Source of the DNA: an uncultured Bacteroidota bacterium
GTDB taxonomy: Bacteria > Bacteroidota > Bacteroidia > Chitinophagales > LD1
Direction of reading: 5' to 3'
Assembly: GCA_903861145.1 (NCBI GenBank)
Contig: CAIOTH010000112.1
Location: forward strand, 1-51,546
Length of the DNA: 51,546 bases
Under the pieces are notes generated by a model that ran no database searches, was not told the origin of the DNA, and worked only from the letters and a program-made list of their open reading frames with translations. The translations under genes were made by a program, and so were the position numbers. Below, in pieces: positions 44,541 through 51,546 of this stretch; positions within the stretch are counted from its first letter, which is position 1; each line of letters opens with the position of its first letter.

Positions 44541-46340
44541 GTGAGAAAGATTACAACGCTGTTTTTTTGTATGAACTTGTTTTTCGCTGTGTCAGCGCAA
44601 TATTGCGGCACTTCCGATTCCTCGATATGCACCGCCACGGGTATGCCGGCGAATCCTGGCTTTTATCCCCCAACCGATTCTTTTCCTGCATTTCTCAATA
44701 ACTTTTTGACCTCAGCTACAATCCAGTTCCGCAATTTCGACACTATTTTATTTGGCAACGAAGTTTTGCCGGTTTACTCACTTAAATGGGATACCATCGA
44801 AAACCTGCCACCGGGCCTGTGCTGGTCAACTAATAAATCAAATAACACATATGCGCGGGGCGAAACCGGTTGCATCCATTTCAGTGGCTTAGCCTGCGGG
44901 CCAACCGGTCAATATAAACTTTCAACATTGGTTACTGTAGATATAGGAATACCGGTTGAAACTAATGGCGACCCCGGCGGCTTAAAGTATTTTATGCGCT
45001 TACAGAACGCCGGCGATGCCGACATACCGGTAGATACAACGCAAACCGACTCAGCACCATTTATTCCTTATGGTGGCATTTGTCAAACCTTATCCCCACC
45101 TGTGACCAATGTCGGGCCCGATCAAACTGTTTGCGCAGGCAGCATTGTTACATTAAATCCTGTTATAACTGGTGGGCAACCGCCTTATACATACCTGTGG
45201 CAGTCGCTTGGAAGCAATATTATTTGCACTACTTGTGCCAACGCTTCAGTTTCAGTTAGCGAAAACTCAACCTACATTTTAAAAGCCACAGATGCAAGTG
45301 GCGGCTTTGGATATGATACTGTCAACATTGTGGTAACAGGCACTGCCTATAATTTTCAAATAACCGCGCCGGTACCAAGCACCTTTTGCGGAGGAGGTAC
45401 GGTAACTATAATTGGCAACCCAAACGATTCGTTAAGTTTCCAGTGGTATAATAACTCCGATAGCCTTGTAGGAGAAACCGGTGACAATCTTACCATCACC
45501 GACTCTTCGGGCGCCTATTATTTGGTATATACCGAAGCCGGTATTTGCCGTGCAACAAGCAATATTGTTAACCTGCTCTTTTATGACACTACCCCTGTGT
45601 TAATTACCTCACTCAGTTCAGATACTATTTGTGTAGGAGGGGCTGTTACTTTGGTGGCCATTGCAACCGGTTCCGGTTTAAGTTATGAATGGTTAGAAAG
45701 TGATAGTAGTCTAAGCCATATCAATTCTTCATTTGTGGCATTCAGCGCGGGTTTCTACCAGGTCGCAGTAACCAATTTAGCCGGTTGTACCGATACAAGC
45801 GTGGGGGTATTGGTAGTAGCAAGCCCTAATTTTCCGCCGATACTTAGTTATACTCAGTTTATTGATGATACGGTCTGCAACAATACTTCAACAATAACGC
45901 TTACCGGCGGCAAACCATCGGGCGGTTATTATTCGGGCACCGGTGTAATGGATAGTATCTTCAATCCTTATGCAGCCCGCATAGGCTTGAATTTTGTATA
46001 CTATAATTATACCGATAGCACCGGTTGCGGTAATTCAGTGTTCGATACTGTAGTTGTTTTGCTTTGCACCGGAATTCAAAACGCAGGCATGGAAGAGTCC
46101 GTAAACCTTTTCCCCAACCCGGCCTCCAATCAATTAACCATTCAAACTGACTTGTTACTCTCCAAAAATGTTGACGTATCTATTTTCGATATTACCGGGA
46201 AACGGTTGATCGTATCTCATCAACATAATGCAGGAGATAAAATTCAACTTAATATCGGCGAGCTTGCCGCGGGTTGTTATTTTGTTCAACTGGCTGTTGC
46301 TGATAAGCAATTAACGCGGCGCTTTATGAAGGCTGATTAA
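44541..46340 (+). CDS. T9SS-secreted protein sharing the N-terminal domain of the giant protein
   Basis: The start is GTG, since the ATG five bases earlier runs into a stop. A signal peptide (RKITTLFFCMNLFFAVSAQ) precedes a 180-residue domain opening QYCGTSDSSICTAT. It also has NLPPGLCWSTNKSN, TGCIHFSG and GGLKYFMRL; the giant protein has the same blocks (QYCGG..., NLPCGMCWAMGASN, TGCLKLSG, GLRFYVRV). Three Ig/PKD-like units follow, then a type A T9SS sorting domain (VNLFPNPASNQ...FDITGKRLIV). The 599-residue protein is probably surface-attached. The common domain is likely a shared binding or targeting module. Confidence 0.9.
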   Translation: MRKITTLFFCMNLFFAVSAQYCGTSDSSICTATGMPANPGFYPPTDSFPAFLNNFLTSATIQFRNFDTILFGNEVLPVYSLKWDTIENLPPGLCWSTNKSNNTYARGETGCIHFSGLACGPTGQYKLSTLVTVDIGIPVETNGDPGGLKYFMRLQNAGDADIPVDTTQTDSAPFIPYGGICQTLSPPVTNVGPDQTVCAGSIVTLNPVITGGQPPYTYLWQSLGSNIICTTCANASVSVSENSTYILKATDASGGFGYDTVNIVVTGTAYNFQITAPVPSTFCGGGTVTIIGNPNDSLSFQWYNNSDSLVGETGDNLTITDSSGAYYLVYTEAGICRATSNIVNLLFYDTTPVLITSLSSDTICVGGAVTLVAIATGSGLSYEWLESDSSLSHINSSFVAFSAGFYQVAVTNLAGCTDTSVGVLVVASPNFPPILSYTQFIDDTVCNNTSTITLTGGKPSGGYYSGTGVMDSIFNPYAARIGLNFVYYNYTDSTGCGNSVFDTVVVLLCTGIQNAGMEESVNLFPNPASNQLTIQTDLLLSKNVDVSIFDITGKRLIVSHQHNAGDKIQLNIGELAAGCYFVQLAVADKQLTRRFMKAD

Positions 46341-46372
46341 CCTAATCTTCCTTTTTATGGCAATGAAATTAG

Positions 46373-46445
46373 TGCGCAATATAGGACTCGAACCTATGAC
46401 CCTTTCCACGTCAAGGAAATGCTCTACCAACTGAGCTAATCGCGC
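46373..46445 (-). tRNA. tRNA-Val (anticodon GAC)
   Basis: On the minus strand the cloverleaf has acceptor GCGCGAT/ATTGCGC, D stem GCTC/GAGC, anticodon stem TTTCC/GGAAA with loop TTGACGT, T stem ATAGG/CCTAT with loop TTCGAGT, and discriminator A. The anticodon GAC reads GUC/GUU valine codons. CCA is not encoded. Confidence 0.95.
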
Positions 46446-46478
46446 TTGTATGGCAAACCTATGGTAAATAGCCCGAAA

Positions 46479-48968
46479 CTAAAAGCCCGGGTAAACCATA
46501 AACTTAACCGTAAAATTTGCCGCATCGGGATTATTGCGATAAGTTACCCGCCAAAGAAAATCGATGTGTATTAAATTTAATATATTTTCAATGCCGCAAC
46601 CTACCTCAATATATGGTACAGGTGATGGGGTCCGCATCCCTGCCGGCAGAGGAATTAATGCAGCGTTATGATTACTATAACCTCCATAAAGCGCTTTAAT
46701 CTGAATATACTCTCTTAAATGCAAACGGCTAATGTAGGGTATGCGGTTAAAGAAAAAACCATCAAAATAATGCTCCCACCAGGCCATAATAAATTTATCG
46801 CTTACAAATTCGAAAGGAGCAGTACTTTGAAAAGAATAGTCGTCGCGCAAAATACTGGTATTGCTTGATGCTATGTAAGAAACGGGGTACGGGGCATTGC
46901 CAAAAGTATAGCCCGTGCGCACCATTATTTTTGAATAACCAATAGCCGGCCATTGTATACGTTGTACTAACTTTAAAGCTAATTTGTAGTAAGTGTAATC
47001 GCCGTTAAAAAGCGGGTTCTTTATCCCCATTACAGAACTAAAGGTTATGCTTGGTGTTTTTGTTTGTAACGGCGAACGGTAAGTGTACGTTTGGAAGTAA
47101 TAATCGGTTTTGCAATAACGCAGGTCTGCTGAAACCTCGGTGGTATTAAAACTTGGCAAGTAAACAAAATTGCCATGCCCGTCAGGCTGTGTAAAGTTAA
47201 ACACCCCGGGCACCGAATAGAACGTTTTACTGGATAAAGTGATGTTGCTGGAAAGTCCTTTTATCCAGTCGCGCTCGTAGTATAGGTTAAGCTGCTTTAC
47301 GCGCATTACTTTACTAAACGTGTTACCGGTTAGTAGTGATGTAATATTATCGTATGATACCACCGGGTTTTCATCACCCAATACCAGCATGTCGTTTCTG
47401 TATTCTAATTCAATGGCATGCCACCGGTCGAATTTTGAGGGTAGCAGGTATCGGAAATTGGCTGAATATTTAAAGGCTTTATCGCGGGTGCCATAAGCGC
47501 CGTAAAACCCCAACAACAAATGGTCGTCCAGGTCGGCGTTCGTTCTTACACCCATTCGAACCCTATAGCCCTCAACATTATTTACACTTATACTATTATA
47601 CAAACGTCCAAAATCTACAGGGCCGGCCTTTATATTGGCCGTGGTTATTAAAGTAGTAAATACGCGCAAAGCCTGGTAAGTAGGAACCTTTTTAATTGTA
47701 TCGAAGTGGTGGTAAACTGCTTTTTCTGCACCGGTTAGTGTATCTAATCGCAATGAATCAATGTAAGGTTTTTTCCTTCGGTATGCATCTTTATCCACTA
47801 TATCGTCACTACGTTTCATTACCGAATCCGGTATGGCTACGTTTGTAGTTACATTATTGCGTATTGTAGTTTTTGCAATACGTATGGTTTGTTGTTTCGG
47901 GTTTTTAAGCGCATTAGCTTCAAGCGTAAGGTTTTCCTTTACCATTAGCCAGTGGTTGTTAAACATTTCAAAGTTTTGCTCTTCCAGCAAACCATATATA
48001 TAGTTCAGGTTAGCCTTCTCGTTGGGGCGATACGAAATAAATTTAATAGCCCATGTAGCCGAATCTATATCGGCAAAACCTTTTACGCATAAATCTTCTT
48101 TATTTCTTCCTACAAAATTTAAGCGGTAGGTGGTGCGGCCTTCAATTTTAGCGGTGTCAATAACGTGGTAATTATATAGTAGGTTGGCACCCGGCGAAAA
48201 CGGCGAAATAAAAGATTTCTCCAGTACGATATGTACGTTTTCATAAGCGTCGGTAACTTCAAAGTGGTAACCTATCAGCTTAACAAACATAGGCCCTTTT
48301 ATGCCCGACATTTTTCGATAATGTACAATGCTTATCTTTTTCTTGGGATCTTTACGATAATAGGTTTCCTTAAACTCTTCTTCAACAAACAAAGGTATAA
48401 AGGGCATACCGTTTTCCGAAGTATCAACTTTTTCAAAAAAGAATTTATACGGTTTAAATACCCCGGCCGTCACAACTTTTTGCGATGGGTTTCCGTACGA
48501 ATAAACCATTTTTGTATACTCGTTGTAATGATAGCTGCCAATGGTTGTGGCCTTATAAAAATCTTTATTGGCTACTACGTGTCGGTATATATACATGGCA
48601 GTAGTATCAATTTCTTTCTTCTTTCTTTTGCCCGGCTTTACAACTAACTCTTTAAGATTAATGTTTTGCGATTTAAGTTGAACGTCGATATGGTTAGCAC
48701 CCGGCTGAACCGGTATTTCGGTATTTTGATAGCCCAGGTATGTTATTAAAAGCGACTTTACTTTACCGGTGGTACTTATTTTGAAATAGCCCGCAGTATC
48801 GGTCTTAACTCCGCTAAACGAACCTTTAAACCTTATACTTGCGTAATCCAGCGGCTCATGTGTGGTTTGGTCGGTTACCTTTCCTTCAACAACTGTAACA
48901 ACTTGCGAAAAGCTTACCCACGAGCAACATAGAAAATAAAAGAGAAAAAATATTTTGGCAGGCTTCAT
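46479..48968 (-). CDS. Outer-membrane protein with CarboxypepD-reg-like plug and DUF5686-type barrel
   Basis: I start at the second Met (KPAKIFFLFYFLCC...SQ) to give a clean signal peptide; an ATG two codons upstream is equally possible. Residues 25-115 form a carboxypeptidase-regulatory-like beta-sandwich (EGKVTDQTTHEPLDYASIRF, LLITYLGYQNTEI). The following roughly 700 residues are strand-rich with aromatic turns and end in FTVKFMVYPGF, an outer-membrane barrel ending in Phe. Such proteins are common and mostly uncharacterised in Bacteroidota. No SusD-like partner is adjacent, so a classical SusCD pair is not indicated. A transport or envelope-assembly role is inference. Confidence 0.85.
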   Translation of the reverse strand: MKPAKIFFLFYFLCCSWVSFSQVVTVVEGKVTDQTTHEPLDYASIRFKGSFSGVKTDTAGYFKISTTGKVKSLLITYLGYQNTEIPVQPGANHIDVQLKSQNINLKELVVKPGKRKKKEIDTTAMYIYRHVVANKDFYKATTIGSYHYNEYTKMVYSYGNPSQKVVTAGVFKPYKFFFEKVDTSENGMPFIPLFVEEEFKETYYRKDPKKKISIVHYRKMSGIKGPMFVKLIGYHFEVTDAYENVHIVLEKSFISPFSPGANLLYNYHVIDTAKIEGRTTYRLNFVGRNKEDLCVKGFADIDSATWAIKFISYRPNEKANLNYIYGLLEEQNFEMFNNHWLMVKENLTLEANALKNPKQQTIRIAKTTIRNNVTTNVAIPDSVMKRSDDIVDKDAYRRKKPYIDSLRLDTLTGAEKAVYHHFDTIKKVPTYQALRVFTTLITTANIKAGPVDFGRLYNSISVNNVEGYRVRMGVRTNADLDDHLLLGFYGAYGTRDKAFKYSANFRYLLPSKFDRWHAIELEYRNDMLVLGDENPVVSYDNITSLLTGNTFSKVMRVKQLNLYYERDWIKGLSSNITLSSKTFYSVPGVFNFTQPDGHGNFVYLPSFNTTEVSADLRYCKTDYYFQTYTYRSPLQTKTPSITFSSVMGIKNPLFNGDYTYYKLALKLVQRIQWPAIGYSKIMVRTGYTFGNAPYPVSYIASSNTSILRDDYSFQSTAPFEFVSDKFIMAWWEHYFDGFFFNRIPYISRLHLREYIQIKALYGGYSNHNAALIPLPAGMRTPSPVPYIEVGCGIENILNLIHIDFLWRVTYRNNPDAANFTVKFMVYPGF

Positions 48969-49083
48969 TATCAAATAACTGGAACAAGCATTTTTGTTGC
49001 GTGGAAAATGCAGGAATTTTTACGATTGAAAAGTTAAATTTTACCCATGTAATATAGCGAAATCTAACCATTGGCCTTTTTAA

Positions 49084-49995
49084 CTACGCCACAAGTGCCG
49101 CAGCGCCGAAAACCCCGGCACTATCGCCCAAAGCCGGTTTTACTATAGGCACGTTAACAATGGGGTTAAAAATAAATTCTTTAAGGCTTTCAATTCCCTT
49201 ATCATATAACACATCAATGTTGCCAACGCCACCCCCAATAACAATCACGTCAGGGTCAAGCAAATTGGTTACAACCGATACCGCCTTGCCAAAAAAATGG
49301 CAAAGCCGCTCCATTGTTTTTATCGCCGCTTCATCGCCGCCCTGCTTATGAGCCAATACTATTTCAGGAAGCTTTAAAGATTTTGAGGTAAGGCCCAAAT
49401 AATATTTCTCGAGCGCGGGGCCGCTTATAACACTTTCAACACAACCTATTTTACCGCAATAGCACCGTCCTCCCGATTCGTCTAAAAAATTATGGCCCCA
49501 TTCGCCGCCAATGCCATGGTGGCCGTTCCATACTTTTCCGTCAATCACAATTCCTCCGCCCACACCGGTGCCCATAATAATTCCGAAAACCATTCGGGCA
49601 TCAGCATATTTTTGTTTTACTATTCCCCAATGCGTTTCGGCCAAGGCAAAGCAATTGGCATCGTTAGCAACCGTAACCGGCATTTGTAAAAGCGCTTCTA
49701 TGTCTTTTTTAAACGGCTTACCTATTAATGCTGTGCTGTTGCAATTCTTCATCAGGCCCGTTGATGGTTCTTCAGCACCCGGTGTACCTATGCCAATGGT
49801 TAAGGGGATAAGGCCCGATTTCTCTTTCATCTCGTCAACCAGTACTTTAAGCTGGCCCAAAATATGTTCGTATCCCAGTTTCGACCCGGTTTCTACTCGT
49901 AATCTTACTACCGGATCAGGGTGATTTAATGAGGGAATAATCGCCCCTTCTATTTTGGTTCCGCCTAAATCAATGCCCCATATTGGTTGCTGCAT
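49084..49995 (-). CDS. ROK-family sugar kinase (glucokinase-like)
   Basis: The 303-residue protein has the ATP-binding start GIDLGGTKIEGAI. The catalytic Asp appears in VANDANCFALAE, with GTGVGGGIVIDG. The zinc-binding signature is GEWGH followed by CYCGKIGCVES (C-x-C-G-x2-G-C). A second nucleotide block VIVIGGGVGN is near the C-terminus. No DNA-binding extension is present, so it is a kinase rather than a repressor. It most likely phosphorylates glucose or an amino sugar. It is divergent from the APC transporter gene with 139 bases between. Confidence 0.92.
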   Translation of the reverse strand: MQQPIWGIDLGGTKIEGAIIPSLNHPDPVVRLRVETGSKLGYEHILGQLKVLVDEMKEKSGLIPLTIGIGTPGAEEPSTGLMKNCNSTALIGKPFKKDIEALLQMPVTVANDANCFALAETHWGIVKQKYADARMVFGIIMGTGVGGGIVIDGKVWNGHHGIGGEWGHNFLDESGGRCYCGKIGCVESVISGPALEKYYLGLTSKSLKLPEIVLAHKQGGDEAAIKTMERLCHFFGKAVSVVTNLLDPDVIVIGGGVGNIDVLYDKGIESLKEFIFNPIVNVPIVKPALGDSAGVFGAAALVA

Positions 49996-50134
49996 GCTAA
50001 TGAATTGAAAATATAACTACTTAAAAGCTGTCCGAATATAGAAACTATGGTTGCAAAACGCAGCTTTGAATTGCCGATATCCGGCATGCAAGAATTATTT
50101 CCTGTATTTTCGGTTATATCATTAACAACAATAC

Positions 50135-51466
50135 GTGAGGATAAAACCAAAGCTGGGCCTTTTTGATTTAACTATGATTATAGTTAGCCTGGTTATCGGT
50201 ATAGGCATATTTCGCAGCCCCGCCATTGTCGCTCAAAAAGCTGGTTCGCCTGCTATATTTTTTACCGCCTGGATATTAGGGGGCCTTATAAGTATTTGCG
50301 GTGCCTTAACTTTTGCCGAAATAGGCTCCAGGTTTCCGGTGGCGGGTGGGTTTTACAAAATTTTTTCGCATTGCTATCATCCGGCTTATGCCTTTATGTT
50401 GAACTGGAGCCTCGTTATTACCAATGCCGCCAGCGCCGTCGGCGTCGCCATTGTCGGCGCCGAATATATAAACCCTATACTGCTTCCTGCCTCTTTGCAA
50501 AACGGTTTAGGCATAAAGCTTACTGCCGTTACTGCCATTGTGCTTCTGTTTACACTCAACTACCTCGGTATAAAAATGGGGGCCCGTGCTCAAAATGTTT
50601 TAAGCATGGTGAAAATTGCAATGCTGCTTATTTTTTGTTGTGCTTTGTTTGGCCCGCATAAGCCGCTTATGGTAACAGGCTTTTACGGCAGCGGTAATAG
50701 TTTAGATTTTGTAAAGGCGCTGGGCGTAAGCTTAATCGCCGTGTTTTTTACTTACGGTGGATATCAAAATACTATCAATTTCGGGGCCGATATCCAACAA
50801 CCTGCGCGCAATATTCCACGGGCTATTTTTGCCGGGGTAGGCATTGTTATTGTGCTATACATTACCATCAATTTTGCCTACTGCAGTGTGTTGGGCTTTG
50901 AAAAAGTACAACAATCCAAACTATTGGCGGCCGAGTTGGCCGGTTCTTTTTTCGGGCCATGGGGTTATACCCTGGCATGCCTGGCTATTTTTATTTCGGT
51001 GCTTGGCTTTATCAATACCAGCCTTATGAGCAATCCGCGCATTTATTATGCCATGGCTGAGGATAAAATAGTGCCCGCCCATTTTATGCGCCTCAACCAA
51101 AAAACAATGACACAGGAATTCGGCCTCACGTTTTTTGTGGCCCTCATGCTCATTTCCCTATTCCTGCTGGGCACCTTCGATAAAATTGTGAATTATGTGA
51201 TGTTTATCGACAGCCTTTCACTAGTATCTGCGGCTGGTACAATTTTCATTTTCCGCAAGCGGGCTAAGGAAAGTGGAGTTCAAACGCCGGGCGACGTATT
51301 TCAATTGCGATTTTATCCCTGGGTGCCAATTTTATTTATGCTTGTGCTGTTTATTGTAATGATAAACGTGGTTACCTCCGATGCCCAGGCTGCCATGTTT
51401 GGCATTATTATTTTTTTGGCAGGATACCCCTTATACCTGCTTTTAAGGCGGGTAGTAGCCAAATGA
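50135..51466 (+). CDS. APC-superfamily amino acid permease
   Basis: The 443-residue protein begins at GTG (MRIKPKLGLFDLTMIIVSLVIGIGIFRSP), with the helix-1 motif GIGIFRSP of amino acid/polyamine/organocation transporters. WILGGLISICGALTFAEIGSRFPVAGGFY covers helix 2. About twelve membrane helices are evident. LAT/basic amino acid exchangers of the YfnA/SteT type look nearest. The solute cannot be told from sequence. The gene stands alone before the window end. Confidence 0.9.
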   Translation: MRIKPKLGLFDLTMIIVSLVIGIGIFRSPAIVAQKAGSPAIFFTAWILGGLISICGALTFAEIGSRFPVAGGFYKIFSHCYHPAYAFMLNWSLVITNAASAVGVAIVGAEYINPILLPASLQNGLGIKLTAVTAIVLLFTLNYLGIKMGARAQNVLSMVKIAMLLIFCCALFGPHKPLMVTGFYGSGNSLDFVKALGVSLIAVFFTYGGYQNTINFGADIQQPARNIPRAIFAGVGIVIVLYITINFAYCSVLGFEKVQQSKLLAAELAGSFFGPWGYTLACLAIFISVLGFINTSLMSNPRIYYAMAEDKIVPAHFMRLNQKTMTQEFGLTFFVALMLISLFLLGTFDKIVNYVMFIDSLSLVSAAGTIFIFRKRAKESGVQTPGDVFQLRFYPWVPILFMLVLFIVMINVVTSDAQAAMFGIIIFLAGYPLYLLLRRVVAK

Positions 51467-51546
51467 TTTTTTAAACTTTAATTTAATTCCGAATCTTGCT
51501 CAATATTCATTTATAAATGCCGTTACATTTGCCTTGAGTTTAAGAA

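Overview
The window looks like a chromosome segment of a Bacteroidota bacterium, probably in the Chitinophagales/Sphingobacteriales range. The evidence is three secreted proteins with type IX secretion (T9SS) C-terminal sorting domains, an outer-membrane protein with a carboxypeptidase-regulatory-like plug and a DUF5686-type barrel, a lipoprotein, TAnnTTTG-type promoter words, a moderate-to-low GC content and few strong Shine-Dalgarno sites. No plasmid, phage or insertion-sequence genes were seen.

Layout. 1-3744 holds the 5' part of a polytopic GT-C (TMTC-like) protein, an SGNH-like membrane-anchored protein and a lipoprotein. 4196-22197 is the most unusual part, an accessory biosynthetic region. 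It contains a Wzm/Wzt-like ABC exporter, three tandem 2-oxoglutarate/iron proteins whose facial triad reads H-x-G...H as in WelO5-type halogenases, a radical SAM/HTTM mini-operon and an aldehyde dehydrogenase. It also has a seven-gene minus-strand operon (alpha/alpha-toroid protein, UbiA-type prenyltransferase, haem-oxygenase-like diiron enzyme, acyl-adenylating ligase, carrier protein, GNAT transferase, sulfotransferase), a TauD-like dioxygenase and a GT2 glycosyltransferase. My reading, which is inference, is a cluster that makes, tailors and exports an acylated or prenylated, possibly chlorinated and sulfated, molecule or glycan.

22212-28475 carries tRNA-Arg(CCG) and a 2005-residue T9SS surface protein made of two families of long tandem repeats. 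29029-36862 is mixed housekeeping and surface functions: an LD-carboxypeptidase, a full-length TMTC-like GT-C/TPR protein, a divergent DoxX/HxlR pair around a perfect 15-bp inverted repeat, a T9SS propeller-like protein and a sterol-desaturase-family hydroxylase.

37038-44434 is a thiamine operon, thiS-thiC-thiD-thiE-thiG-thiH-thiF(+rhodanese), under a TPP riboswitch, with a convergent TenI/ThiE-like gene. Sulfur carrier, HMP branch, thiazole branch and coupling enzyme are all present. 44541-51466 holds a smaller T9SS protein sharing the N-terminal domain of the giant one, tRNA-Val(GAC), the DUF5686-type protein, a ROK kinase and an APC transporter.

All functional calls rest on motifs and family knowledge read by eye. 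No database search was run.
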